Positions 8,362-16,627 of a DNA stretch of 64,000 nucleotides are shown here, piece after piece. The position numbers were made by a program, and so were the translations under genes. Under the pieces are notes generated by a model. That model saw only the letters and a program-made list of their open reading frames with translations, ran no database searches and was not told the origin of the DNA. Origin of the DNA: Microbacterium sp. 18062 (GTDB taxonomy: Bacteria; Actinomycetota; Actinomycetes; Actinomycetales; Microbacteriaceae); the NCBI RefSeq assembly GCF_902706225.1, contig NZ_CACSKB010000006.1:1-64000 (forward strand), given 5' to 3'. Position 1 is the stretch's first letter. Every line of letters starts with the position of its first letter.

Positions 8362-9540
8362 GTGCGAGTGATCATCATCGGCGCAGGCATCGGCGGAACG
8401 AGTGCGGGCATCGCCCTGCAGCGGCTCGGGCACGATGTGCGCATCTACGACCAGATCCGAGAGAACCGACCCGTCGGAGCGGCACTCTCCCTGTGGCCCA
8501 ACGGCGTCAAGGTGCTCAACTGGCTGGGCCTGCGCGACGAGGTCGCCGCGCTCGGCGGTCGCATGGACACGATGGCATACGCCGACGGGCTCACCGGCGA
8601 CAGCATGTGTCGGTTCAGCCTCGACCCGGTGACGGCGCAGACCGGTCAGCGCTCCTACCCCGTCGCCCGGGCGGACCTGCAGGCGCTTCTCATGGACGCC
8701 GTCGGGCCCGACCGCATCCGTCTCGGGATGCGGATGGTGGCGGTCGACCAGACCGAGGATGAGGTGACCGTCACCTTCGAGAACGGCGAGACCGCCACGG
8801 CCGACCTGGTCATCGGCGCGGACGGCGCTCGGTCGGCCACCCGCGACTACGTGCTCGGACGGCCCACCGAGCGCACCTACTCCGGCTACACCAACTTCAA
8901 CGGCCTCGTCCCGGCCGATACCCGCATCGGACCGGTCGATCAGTGGACCACGTACGTGGCCGACGGAAAACGGGTGTCGGTCATGCCGGTGGCGGGCGAC
9001 CGCTTCTACTTCTTCTGCGACGTCCCTCAGCCGTCCGGACTCGCCTACGACCGCGCCGACGGCGTCGCTCCCCTGCGCGCGGCGTTCGCGGGGTGGGCCC
9101 CGGGGGTGCAGACGCTGCTCGACGCGATCGACCCCGATGTCTCTCTCAACCGGGTGGAGATCTGGGATGTCGACCCCTTCCACACGTGGACCCGCGGCCG
9201 CGTCGCTCTCCTGGGGGACTCCGCCCACAACACCGCTCCCGACATCGGGCAGGGGGCATGCTCGGCGCTCGAGGACAGTTTCGTGCTCGGGCTCGTCTTC
9301 GCCACCACATCGCTGGGCGTGACCGACTCGCTGCGGCGCTACGAACGCGCGCGAACCGAACGCGCAGCCGATCTGGTCCTCCGCGCGCGCAAGCGCGCGG
9401 AGGAGACCCACGGTTTCGATCCGGAGACCACGGCGGCCTGGTATGAGGGCCTCCGCCGCGAGACCGGGGAGAACGTCATCCGAGGCATCGTCGGCAACAT
9501 CGCGGACAGCCCGGTGACGATCGGCGGCCTGCTGACCTGA
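8362..9540 (+). CDS. hpxO: FAD-dependent urate hydroxylase (HpxO-like)
   Basis: 392 aa. Class A flavoprotein monooxygenase: the Rossmann motif GAGIGGTSAGIALQRLG is at the N-terminus, the DG motif GADGARSATRDYVLG lies near residue 153, and GDSAHNTAPDIGQGACSALE near residue 288 binds FAD ribose and phosphate. Several stretches are close to Klebsiella HpxO as I remember it: RVSVMPVAGDRFYFF, DVPQPSGLA, DQWTT and PVGAALSLWPNGVKVL. HpxO converts urate to 5-hydroxyisourate with NADH and O2. No other purine-degradation gene is adjacent, so a related aromatic substrate cannot be excluded. It is monocistronic and probably leaderless. Confidence 0.75.
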   Translation: MRVIIIGAGIGGTSAGIALQRLGHDVRIYDQIRENRPVGAALSLWPNGVKVLNWLGLRDEVAALGGRMDTMAYADGLTGDSMCRFSLDPVTAQTGQRSYPVARADLQALLMDAVGPDRIRLGMRMVAVDQTEDEVTVTFENGETATADLVIGADGARSATRDYVLGRPTERTYSGYTNFNGLVPADTRIGPVDQWTTYVADGKRVSVMPVAGDRFYFFCDVPQPSGLAYDRADGVAPLRAAFAGWAPGVQTLLDAIDPDVSLNRVEIWDVDPFHTWTRGRVALLGDSAHNTAPDIGQGACSALEDSFVLGLVFATTSLGVTDSLRRYERARTERAADLVLRARKRAEETHGFDPETTAAWYEGLRRETGENVIRGIVGNIADSPVTIGGLLT

Positions 9541-9601
9541 CCGGGCAGGATTCCTTCGTTCTGCGACCGTCGCATGCTCCGCGACGCCGCAGCCCGGCCC
9601 G

Positions 9602-9607
9602 TAGGCT
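9602..9607 (+). promoter_or_regulatory. -10 box of the rhodanese gene, leaderless
   Basis: TAGGCT, 7 nt before the ATG at 9615. Confidence 0.55.
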
Positions 9608-9614
9608 CGGAACC

Positions 9615-10028
9615 ATGACCGATGCGCTCGCCCACTTCGCGTCCAAGCTCGCCCACGAGACGGATCCCTCCGATGTCTACGCCGCGCAGCGGGCGGGCAG
9701 GCCCGTCGTCCTCGTGGACGTCCGCGGGAGCGCGGCGTGGGCGCAGGGGCGCATCCGGGGTGCGATCCATATGCCGTACCGCGAGATCACCGAGCGGGCG
9801 CCGCAGGAGATCCCCGCCGGCACTCCGATCGTCGTGTACTGCTGGAGTCCCGGCTGCAACGCCGGCGCGAAGGGCGCCCACGAGTTCGCTCTCCTCGGCT
9901 ACCCGGTCAGGGAGATGATGGGCGGCTTCGAGTACTGGGCACGGGAAGGACAGCCCGTGGAAGACGACGAGGGCGAGCTCCCCCGCACCTTCGACCCGCT
10001 CGTGATGGTCGTGCGCGACCGGGGATGA
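9615..10028 (+). CDS. rhodanese-like domain protein
   Basis: 137 aa, a single rhodanese domain. PVVLVDVRGSAAWAQGRI marks the CH2A-type start, followed by GAIHMPYREI and the active-site loop VVYCWSPGCNAGAKGAHEF with the candidate catalytic Cys (CWSPGC, near residue 77). The loop lacks the usual Arg at the end, so sulfurtransferase activity is likely but its preferred substrate is unclear. The C-terminal 25 residues are acidic then hydrophobic. It is a single gene convergent with the PP2C gene; a fragment of the dispersed repeat lies between the two. Confidence 0.85.
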   Translation: MTDALAHFASKLAHETDPSDVYAAQRAGRPVVLVDVRGSAAWAQGRIRGAIHMPYREITERAPQEIPAGTPIVVYCWSPGCNAGAKGAHEFALLGYPVREMMGGFEYWAREGQPVEDDEGELPRTFDPLVMVVRDRG

Positions 10029-10039
10029 GCTGCCGCGCC

Positions 10040-10095
10040 CCTTCGTCTCGACACGTGCTCCTCGCTCCGGGGCCGAGAACGGGGGTCCGAGTCAG
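10040..10095. repeat. fragment of the composite repeat (R0) at the PP2C 3' end
   Basis: CCTTCGTCTCG...GGCCGAGAA...GTCCGAGTCAG matches the right-hand module of the repeat family in degenerate form. The terminal TCAG again supplies the stop codon of the minus-strand gene (TCA at 10092-10094). Confidence 0.5.
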
Positions 10096-10886
10096 GCGAT
10101 GACGTCCAGGTGCTCCTGGAACAGCTCGCCCGCGGAGCCGGCGAACATCGCCTGCTCCGCCGCGTCCGCCTCGCCCTCCTCCACATCACAGACGACCGCC
10201 GTCACGTTGTCGCGCGAGCCGGACTCGAGCGCGAGCCGGACGAGTGCGGAAGCAGCGGCGGCCACGTCACGGTGGCGCAGCAGCATCAGGCCGATCTCCT
10301 CGTCGTCGAGATAGTCGCTCACGCCGTCGCTGCATAGCAGCCAACGGTCGCCGACCACCGGGAAGCGCTCAGCGACCGACACGATGTCCTCCTCGCCGCC
10401 GCCGAGCGAGGCGGTGATGATGTTACGGCGCGGATGGGAGGCCGCGGCCTCCGGGGCCAGCAGCCCGCTGTCCACGAGCGCCTGCACGTAGGAGTCGTCG
10501 CGCGTCTGGCGCTCGAGCTGCGCATGGCGGAGAAGGTACGCGCGGGAGTCGCCGGTGTGGGCGAGCAGCAGTCGATCACCGGGCGCGACGAAGATGCCCG
10601 TGAACGTCGTCGCCATCCCCTGCAGCGTCGGATCGCGCCGGACATGGGCTCCGAGGTCCCAGTTCGCCTCGCGGATGCGCGCGAGCAGCTGTTCGGGGTC
10701 GGCCACCAGCAAGGGATCCGGAACGAGGCGGTGCACCAGCGCCGCCGACGCGAGGTCGCCGGAGGGGCCTCCGCCCACGCCGTCCGCGACGGCGGCGCCC
10801 CAGGACGCCGTGAAGGCGGCATCCTGGTTGGATGAACGATGCGGGCCGATGTCGGAGACGACGGCCGGTCTCAGCCGGATCGGCAC
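10092..10886 (-). CDS. PP2C-family Ser/Thr protein phosphatase
   Basis: 264 aa from GTG. Soluble catalytic domain with all PP2C metal motifs: SNQDAAFT, AVADGVGGGPSG, LLLAHTGDSRAYLLR, LLCSDGVSDYL and the final SRDNVTAVVCDV. There is no membrane helix, unlike PstP, so it is cytosolic. The start is only 4 nt after the ctaF stop, which makes it the fourth gene of the ctaC-ctaD-ctaF operon; linking a phosphatase to oxidase expression is unusual. Likely partners are Ser/Thr kinases such as the PASTA kinase at 48.7 kb (inference). Its stop codon lies in a repeat fragment. Confidence 0.92.
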   Translation of the reverse strand: MPIRLRPAVVSDIGPHRSSNQDAAFTASWGAAVADGVGGGPSGDLASAALVHRLVPDPLLVADPEQLLARIREANWDLGAHVRRDPTLQGMATTFTGIFVAPGDRLLLAHTGDSRAYLLRHAQLERQTRDDSYVQALVDSGLLAPEAAASHPRRNIITASLGGGEEDIVSVAERFPVVGDRWLLCSDGVSDYLDDEEIGLMLLRHRDVAAAASALVRLALESGSRDNVTAVVCDVEEGEADAAEQAMFAGSAGELFQEHLDVIA

Positions 10887-10890
10887 GTGA

Positions 10891-11325
10891 TCAGCGCGCG
10901 AAGTACCCGCGGTAGTACTCGAACACCCAGCCGACGATCGCGACGACGAAGATGCCGAGTCCGATCGGGACGAGCCAGGTGCCGACCGCGAGTCCGATCG
11001 CGGCGACGGCGGCGGATGCGGCGAGCACGAGCGGCCACCACGACCACGGGCTGAACTCGCCGAGCTCGGGGTCGCCGTCGTCGATGTCGGCCGTCAGGGT
11101 GTCCTCGGGCAGCTCACCGCCCTGGGACTTGTGCACGCGGTGGGTGTAGAAGCCGATCATCGCCGCCATCAGCGCCCCGAAGAGCATCGAGATCGACCCG
11201 ACCCACTCGATCGCGTTCGGCCACGGCACGTCCGGGTGGGCGAGGATGTTCCAGCCCGTGTAGACGATGTCGATGAAGACGAAGAAGACGACGAGGATCC
11301 ACCAGAGGTTGGTGTTGGTACGCAC
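10891..11325 (-). CDS. ctaF: cytochrome c oxidase subunit IV (actinobacterial type)
   Basis: 144 aa from GTG, immediately abutting the ctaD stop. Four hydrophobic segments lie near residues 7-26, 40-60, 93-112 and 115-136, with a hydrophilic loop PEDTLTADIDDGDPELGE between the second and third. This matches CtaF, the short fourth subunit found only in actinobacterial aa3 oxidases, which stabilises the complex. It is co-transcribed with ctaC and ctaD upstream and the PP2C gene downstream. Confidence 0.93.
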   Translation of the reverse strand: MRTNTNLWWILVVFFVFIDIVYTGWNILAHPDVPWPNAIEWVGSISMLFGALMAAMIGFYTHRVHKSQGGELPEDTLTADIDDGDPELGEFSPWSWWPLVLAASAAVAAIGLAVGTWLVPIGLGIFVVAIVGWVFEYYRGYFAR

Positions 11326-13089
11326 TTACTTGACCTCTCCGTCGGCGACGTCGACGACCGGGGCGTCGGGCGCGTCCTTCGCAGGGCCCACGCCGACCGG
11401 CACCGCCGCCTCCGGGTGGTTCAGATCGAACGCGGGACGCTCGCTGCGGATGCGCGGGATCGACGTGAAGTTGTGACGCGGCGGCGGGCAGGAGGTCGCC
11501 CACTCGAGCGATCCGCCGTAGCCCCACGGGTCGTTGACCGTGACCTTGGGGGCCTTCCGCGCCGTGATCCACACGTTGAACAGGAACGGGATGACCGAGG
11601 CGGCGAGCACCATCGAGCCGATGGTCGACACCTGGTTCTGCCAGGTCCACCCGTCGGCGCTGGAGTAGTCCGCGTAGCGGCGGACCATGCCGTCGACCCC
11701 CAGCCAGTGCTGGATGAGGAAGGTCATGTGGAAGCCGATGAACAGGATCCAGAAGTGGATGTAGCCGAGACGCTCGTTCAGCATCTTGCCGGTCCACTTC
11801 GGCCACCAGAAGTAGAAGCCGGCGAACATCGCGAACACGACCGTGCCGAAGACGACGTAGTGGAAGTGCGCGACGACGAAGTACGAGTCGGACAGCGCGA
11901 AATCGAGCGGCGGCGAGGCGAGGATGACGCCGGTCAGGCCGCCGAAGACGAAAGAGACGAGGAAGCCGAGCGCGAACACCATCGGTGTCTCGAAGGTCAC
12001 GGACCCTCGCCAGAGGGTGCCGATCCAGTTGAAGATCTTCACGCCCGTCGGCACGGCGATGAGCATCGTCATGAAGGCGAAGAAGGGCAGCAGGACCGCA
12101 CCGGTGACGTACATGTGGTGAGCCCACACGGCCACCGACAGGACGGCGATCGCGATCGTCGCGTAGATCAGCGTCTTGTACCCGAAGATCGGCTTTCGGC
12201 TGAAGACCGGGAAGATCTCCGAGACGATGCCGAAGAAGGGCAGCGCGATGATGTACACCTCGGGGTGGCCGAAGAACCAGAACAGGTGCTGCCAGAGCAG
12301 CACGCCGCCGTTCTGCGGATCGTAGATGTGCGCGCCGAGCACGCGGTCGGCGGCGGCGGCGAAGATCGCGGCGGCGAGCACGGGGAACGCGAGCAGGATC
12401 AGGATGCTCGTGACCAGCGTGTTCCAGGAGAAGATGGGCATCCGCCACATCGTCATGCCAGGAGCGCGCATCGTGATGATGGTCGTGATGAAGTTCACGG
12501 CTCCCAGGATCGTGCCGAACCCGCTGATGCCGAGGCCGAGCATCCAGAGGTTCCCCCCGGCACCCGGGGTGAACGACGCACTCGCGAGCGGCTGATACGC
12601 GAACCACCCGAACGAGGCGGCACCCGCCGGGGTGAGGAAGCCTGCCACCGCGATGGTCGATCCGAACAGGAACAGCCAGAAGGCGAACGCGTTCAGACGC
12701 GGGAACGCGACGTCGGGCGCACCGATCTGCAGCGGCAGGATCGCGTTCGCGAAGCCCGCGAACAGCGGGGTCGCGAACATCAGCAGCATGATCGTGCCGT
12801 GCATCGTGAACAGCTGGTTGTACTGCTCCTTGGTCGGGATGATCTGCATCCCGGGCTCGAAGAGCTCCGCACGGATGATGAGCGCCATCACGCCGCCCAG
12901 CAGGAAGAACAGGAACGACGCGATCAGGTACATGTACCCGATGGTCTTGTGGTCAGTGGAGGTGATCCACTTGACGATGATGTTGCCCTTCTGCTCGACA
13001 CGCGACGTGCTGAGCAGAGCGGCCTGACGGGGAGGCAGCGTCGTCGGGCGGGACGGTGCCTTCTCCTGCGGTGGAAGCGTCGTCGCCAT
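11326..13089 (-). CDS. ctaD: cytochrome c oxidase subunit I
   Basis: 587 aa from the ATG 2 nt after the ctaC stop; upstream in-frame sequence is antiframe of ctaC. Twelve membrane helices with all cofactor ligands: [11 protein letters not shown] (heme a His), [20 protein letters not shown] (CuB His and the cross-linked Tyr), WAHHMYVTG (CuB His pair) and [11 protein letters not shown] (heme a and a3 ligands). Reduces O2 and pumps protons. The C-terminal tail after the last helix is Pro/Asp-rich. A complete aa3 catalytic subunit. Confidence 0.97.
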   Translation of the reverse strand: MATTLPPQEKAPSRPTTLPPRQAALLSTSRVEQKGNIIVKWITSTDHKTIGYMYLIASFLFFLLGGVMALIIRAELFEPGMQIIPTKEQYNQLFTMHGTIMLLMFATPLFAGFANAILPLQIGAPDVAFPRLNAFAFWLFLFGSTIAVAGFLTPAGAASFGWFAYQPLASASFTPGAGGNLWMLGLGISGFGTILGAVNFITTIITMRAPGMTMWRMPIFSWNTLVTSILILLAFPVLAAAIFAAAADRVLGAHIYDPQNGGVLLWQHLFWFFGHPEVYIIALPFFGIVSEIFPVFSRKPIFGYKTLIYATIAIAVLSVAVWAHHMYVTGAVLLPFFAFMTMLIAVPTGVKIFNWIGTLWRGSVTFETPMVFALGFLVSFVFGGLTGVILASPPLDFALSDSYFVVAHFHYVVFGTVVFAMFAGFYFWWPKWTGKMLNERLGYIHFWILFIGFHMTFLIQHWLGVDGMVRRYADYSSADGWTWQNQVSTIGSMVLAASVIPFLFNVWITARKAPKVTVNDPWGYGGSLEWATSCPPPRHNFTSIPRIRSERPAFDLNHPEAAVPVGVGPAKDAPDAPVVDVADGEVK

Positions 13090-13091
13090 GA

Positions 13092-13985
13092 TCACTCGTC
13101 TCCCTCGGCGGTCGCACCCGTTCCCGGGAGGTTGGCCAGCCTGTCGTAGGCGTCCTGGATGTCGCCCGTCTGGCCCTCGTCGCGCAACGTCTCGAGGTAC
13201 TGCTCGTACTCGCTCTCGCTGACGACCTTCACGTTGAACAGCATCATCGAGTGGTACTCGCCGCACAGCTCCGCGCACTTGCCGGCATACGTGCCCTCGC
13301 GCGTCGGGGTGAACGACCAGTAGTTCTCGTGCCCGATGTACATGTCCTTCTTGTAGAGGAAGTCGATGATCCAGAAGGAGTGGATCACGTCGCGCGACTG
13401 GAGCTCGATCTTCACCGTCTTGTCGACGGGGAGGTAGAGCGTCGGCAGCTGCGCCTGGTCGACGTTGCCCGCGGCGTCGGTCTGGGCCTGGATGCCCATC
13501 GACCACACGGCGTCGTCCGTCGACCCGTCGTCGCCGTTGTACTGGAAGTCCCAGGCCCACTGCTTGCCGATCGCGACGATCGACACATCGGGGTCTTCGG
13601 TCTGCGTCTCGAGGACCATCTGGTCGCGCGCCGTGAAGGCGAAGAAACCGACGACGAGGATGAGCGGCACGACCGTGTAGAAGATCTCGATCGGCATGTT
13701 GTACCGCAGCTGCACCGGCAGACCCGTCTGGCCCTTGCGACGGCGGTAGGCGATCATCGCCCAGAGCATCAGCCCCCAGGTGATGATGCCGACCACGAGC
13801 AGCACGATCCACGAGTTGACCCAGAGACCGGCGACCATGTCGGTGTGGTTCGTGGCGGGCGTGCCGTCCTCGACGAAGCCGGGAAGGAAGCCGTGCAGCT
13901 CGGTCGGGCTGCATCCGGCGAGGATGACTGCCGACGCGATCCCCAGGGGGAGAACGGCCCAGCGGTTTCGACGTTTCGAAGGCAC
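13092..13985 (-). CDS. ctaC: cytochrome c oxidase subunit II
   Basis: 297 aa from GTG with GAAAGGTG 4 nt upstream. The N-terminal signal has a lipobox-like VILAGC (Cys near residue 25), so it is probably a lipoprotein, followed by two membrane helices near 55-75 and 100-120. The C-terminal cupredoxin domain has the CuA centre [12 protein letters not shown]. The insertion [19 protein letters not shown] loop before the CuA domain is common in actinobacteria. First gene of ctaC-ctaD-ctaF-PP2C. A candidate TAGACT -10 box lies at 14021-14026. Confidence 0.96.
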   Translation of the reverse strand: MPSKRRNRWAVLPLGIASAVILAGCSPTELHGFLPGFVEDGTPATNHTDMVAGLWVNSWIVLLVVGIITWGLMLWAMIAYRRRKGQTGLPVQLRYNMPIEIFYTVVPLILVVGFFAFTARDQMVLETQTEDPDVSIVAIGKQWAWDFQYNGDDGSTDDAVWSMGIQAQTDAAGNVDQAQLPTLYLPVDKTVKIELQSRDVIHSFWIIDFLYKKDMYIGHENYWSFTPTREGTYAGKCAELCGEYHSMMLFNVKVVSESEYEQYLETLRDEGQTGDIQDAYDRLANLPGTGATAEGDE

Positions 13986-14020
13986 GGCGCACCTTTCAGA
14001 TCACGGATGAAGCTTCCTTC

Positions 14021-14026
14021 AGTCTA
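14021..14026 (-). promoter_or_regulatory. candidate -10 box of ctaC operon
   Basis: TAGACT on the minus strand, 35 nt before the ctaC GTG and leaving room for the GAAAGG ribosome site. The -35 region is not convincing. Confidence 0.4.
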
Positions 14027-14066
14027 GAGCAAGCTCACACCCGATTCAGGCCATGCGCCCAGGCAG

Positions 14067-14118
14067 CGAAAACACGTCGGCGCGGTCGAACCGCGGAAAT
14101 CCGGGCCCGACCGCGCCG
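14067..14118 (-). terminator. erpA terminator
   Basis: 11-bp perfect stem (CGGCGCGGTCG at 14078-14088 with its complement at 14108-14118). On the minus strand it is followed by ACGTGTTTTCG, a T-run. It lies 22 nt after the erpA stop and separates erpA from ctaC. Confidence 0.8.
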
Positions 14119-14140
14119 ATGCGCGGCACGACAAAATACG

Positions 14141-14506
14141 TCAGTGGAAGCTGTCGCCGCAGGCACAGGAGCCCGAGGCGTTCGGGTTGTCGATCGTGAA
14201 GCCCTGCTCCGAGATCGTGTCCTTGAAGTCGATCGTGGCGCCGTCGAGGTACGGGACGCTCATGTCGTCGATGATGACCTCGACCCCGTCGAAGTCGACC
14301 GTCTGGTCGCCGTCGAGGAAGCGCTCGTCGAAGTACAGCTGGTAGATGAGGCCGCTGCATCCGCCCGGCTGGACGGCGACGCGCAGACGGAGGTCGTCGC
14401 GGCCCTCCTGCTCGAGAAGGTTCTTCACCTTGACGGCGGCGGCGTCGGTGAGCGCCACACCGTGGGCCTCGGTGGCCTGGTCGGTCGACAGTGCGGTGTC
14501 GGTCAT
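14141..14506 (-). CDS. erpA: iron-sulfur cluster insertion protein (A-type carrier)
   Basis: 121 aa. HesB/IscA/ErpA fold with the three conserved Cys ligands: one in QPGGCSGLIYQLYFDE (near residue 49) and two in the C-terminal GSCACGDSFH. Carries Fe-S clusters to apoproteins, here plausibly including the Rieske subunit. Monocistronic, with a clear intrinsic terminator after it. Its position next to the oxidase operon is common in actinobacteria. Confidence 0.95.
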   Translation of the reverse strand: MTDTALSTDQATEAHGVALTDAAAVKVKNLLEQEGRDDLRLRVAVQPGGCSGLIYQLYFDERFLDGDQTVDFDGVEVIIDDMSVPYLDGATIDFKDTISEQGFTIDNPNASGSCACGDSFH

Positions 14507-14589
14507 GACTCTCCTTCGGTGCGAGCCCGCGGCGTATGGCGGGATGCCTCGATTCTACGACGTCCCGGCCCCGGAGGCACCGGGCGTCG

Positions 14590-15984
14590 TCAATTCGTGC
14601 GCGCGTCGAGCAGTTGGAGCAGCAGCGCCTCGGACAGCACCGCCCGACGGAACGTGTCGAGGTGCAGCGACTCGTTGGGGCTGTGTGCGCGGGTGTGCGG
14701 GTCCTCGATCCCCGTCACGAGGATCTGCGCGTCCGGGAACTGCTCGACCAGATCCGCGATGAACGGGATCGATCCGCCGACGCCGATGTCGACCGGCTCG
14801 ACGCCGTATCCCTCGGCGAGCGCGGTGCGGGCCAGCCCGACCGCCCAGCCGCTCGTGTCGACGAGGAAGGCGTCTCCGAAGTCCACGTCGGAGAACGTGA
14901 GCTGCGCGCCGAACGGAGCATGCGCGCGCAGATGCGTCTCCAGCGCGGCGTACGCCTCCTCGGCGCGCTGGCCGGGCGCGACACGCGCGGAGACGACGAC
15001 CGAGATCTCGGGCGCGAGCGTGTTGGATGCGGCGGCGACGCTCGTCGCGTCGATCCCGGTGACGGTGATCGAGGGCTTGTTCCAGATGCGGCCGAGGATG
15101 GAGCCCCGCCCGATCGTCTGCACACCCTCGGGCAGACCCGCCTCCCCCCGGAGGGTGGCCTCGGCGTATTCCGGGGTCTGCGCATCCCGCTCGACGAGAC
15201 CCTCGACCGCGACGGCGCCGTCGTCGTCCCAGAGGGTGGCGAGCAGCTTCACCGTCGCGAGGAGCGCGTCGGGCACCGCTCCCCCGAACATGCCGGAGTG
15301 AGAGGCGTGATCGAGCGTGCGCACGGTCAGCGTGAACCGCGTGTTGCCGCGCAGCGACACGGTCAGCGCGGGGGTCGTGGCATCCCAGTTCCCCGAGTCG
15401 GCGACGACGATCACGTCGCTGCGGAGCGCGTCGGCGTTGTCGGCGAGGAACTGGCCGAACGAGCGCGAGCCGTACTCCTCCTCGCCCTCGATGAACAGGG
15501 CGACACCGAGTGACAGGTCGTCGCCGACGACCTCGCGGAGCGCCCGGAGCGCGGCGATGTGCACCATCACTCCGGCCTTGTCGTCTGCGGCGCCGCGCCC
15601 GTACAAGCGCCCGTCGCGCACCGTCGGCTCGAACGGAGGCGTCTCCCAGAGGGCGTCGTCACCGGTCGGCTGCACGTCGTGATGCGCGTAGAGCAGCACC
15701 GTGGGCCGGCCGTCGCGCGCGGCGCGGGTGGCCAGCACCGCGGGCTGTCCGAGCTCCTCGGTCCCCGGTATGCGGGAGCGCTTCACCTCGACCCGATCGA
15801 AGACTCCGGTTGCCTCGGCGAGAGCGGCGACCGCCTCGGCACTGCGCTGCAGCTGCGTCTGGTCGAATGCCGGCCAGGCGATCGAGGGGATGCGCACGAG
15901 CGCACCGAGATCGGCGAGGGCGGTGGGGATGCCGGTGGCGACCGCTTCGTGGACGGCATCCTTCCGGGGAGTCTCGGAGGTCAT
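14590..15984 (-). CDS. M20-family dipeptidase / metallopeptidase
   Basis: 464 aa from the ATG at 15984, which lies 7 nt from a TAAGAT -10 box; the frame is open further upstream, but that is the antiframe of the next gene. Zn-peptidase motifs are LLYAHHDVQP (first metal His and catalytic Asp), YGRGAADDKAG (bridging Asp), EGEEEYGS (catalytic Glu pair) and, near the C-terminus, HSPNESLHLDTF (last His). A dimerisation domain lies in the middle. Hydrolyses dipeptides or N-acylated amino acids in the cytosol; exact substrate unknown. Divergent from the DUF3043 gene. Confidence 0.92.
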   Translation of the reverse strand: MTSETPRKDAVHEAVATGIPTALADLGALVRIPSIAWPAFDQTQLQRSAEAVAALAEATGVFDRVEVKRSRIPGTEELGQPAVLATRAARDGRPTVLLYAHHDVQPTGDDALWETPPFEPTVRDGRLYGRGAADDKAGVMVHIAALRALREVVGDDLSLGVALFIEGEEEYGSRSFGQFLADNADALRSDVIVVADSGNWDATTPALTVSLRGNTRFTLTVRTLDHASHSGMFGGAVPDALLATVKLLATLWDDDGAVAVEGLVERDAQTPEYAEATLRGEAGLPEGVQTIGRGSILGRIWNKPSITVTGIDATSVAAASNTLAPEISVVVSARVAPGQRAEEAYAALETHLRAHAPFGAQLTFSDVDFGDAFLVDTSGWAVGLARTALAEGYGVEPVDIGVGGSIPFIADLVEQFPDAQILVTGIEDPHTRAHSPNESLHLDTFRRAVLSEALLLQLLDARTN

Positions 15985-15991
15985 GCGGGTA

Positions 15992-15997
15992 ATCTTA
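15992..15997 (-). promoter_or_regulatory. -10 box of the M20 dipeptidase gene, leaderless
   Basis: TAAGAT on the minus strand, 7 nt from the ATG. Confidence 0.55.
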
Positions 15998-16033
15998 GGG
16001 CGAACCCCCTTTCCGCCTCCCCGAGGAACTCCC

Positions 16034-16600
16034 GTGGCCAACACCTCCGCAGACTCCGCTCCGCACGACGCCGAGAGCACCCCCGTGAGCGGCAAGGGGC
16101 GTCCCACGCCCAGCCGCGCCGAGCAGGAGGCGGCCCGCAAGCGCCCCCTCGTGGCCGACACCAAGGAGGCGAAGGCGCGCGCCCGTGCGGAGCTCGCCGC
16201 CGCCCGGGAGAAGGCGCGCGTCGGCATGGCCGCCGGTGACGAGCGCTACCTCCCGGTACGGGACAAGGGGCCGCAGCGCCGTTTCGTCCGCGACTTCGTC
16301 GACTCGGGGTGGCACGTCGCCGAGCTCGTGATGCCCGTGATGGTCGTCGTGCTGCTGCTGATGTTCGTCAACATCCCGTTCCTGCAGTTCTACTCGTACG
16401 TCGCACTGTGGGGGTTCATCGTCATCGCCGTCCTCGACATGGTGCTGACCTCGTTCCGCGTCAAGAAGGCCGCGCGCCAGAAGTTCGGCGAAGGCCGCAT
16501 TGAGCGCGGTCTCGGCTGGTACGGCGCGATGCGCACGGTGCAGATGCGCTTCATGCGCCTGCCGAAGCCGCAGGCCAAGCGCGGCCAGCGTCCCGCCTGA
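16034..16600 (+). CDS. DUF3043 membrane protein
   Basis: 188 aa from GTG with AGGAA 6 nt upstream. The first 95 residues are hydrophilic, Ala/Lys/Arg-rich and helical (KGRPTPSRAEQEAARKRP; TKEAKARARAELAAAREKAR). Then come FVRDFVDSGWHVAE and two membrane helices near residues 100-118 and 122-145, then a basic tail. This is the actinobacteria-specific DUF3043 family of unknown function. The TGA stop forms part of a hairpin shared with the convergent pyrD gene. Confidence 0.88.
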   Translation: MANTSADSAPHDAESTPVSGKGRPTPSRAEQEAARKRPLVADTKEAKARARAELAAAREKARVGMAAGDERYLPVRDKGPQRRFVRDFVDSGWHVAELVMPVMVVVLLLMFVNIPFLQFYSYVALWGFIVIAVLDMVLTSFRVKKAARQKFGEGRIERGLGWYGAMRTVQMRFMRLPKPQAKRGQRPA

Positions 16601-16627
16601 CCCCGCGTTCTCAGGAAGGCGGGGTCA
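16598..16627. terminator. bidirectional terminator containing both stop codons
   Basis: TGACCCCGC and GCGGGGTCA form a 9-bp perfect stem with a 12-nt loop. The outer TGA and TCA are the stop codons of the convergent DUF3043 and pyrD genes. Confidence 0.65.

Noticed and set aside
11131..13149. 672-codon plus-strand frame over ctaD
   Set aside because: Antisense of a fully conserved oxidase gene, with a low-complexity translation.
13986..14140. tRNA or small RNA between ctaC and erpA
   Set aside because: The strong hairpin is explained as the erpA terminator (T-run on the minus strand); no T-loop or anticodon arm pattern.
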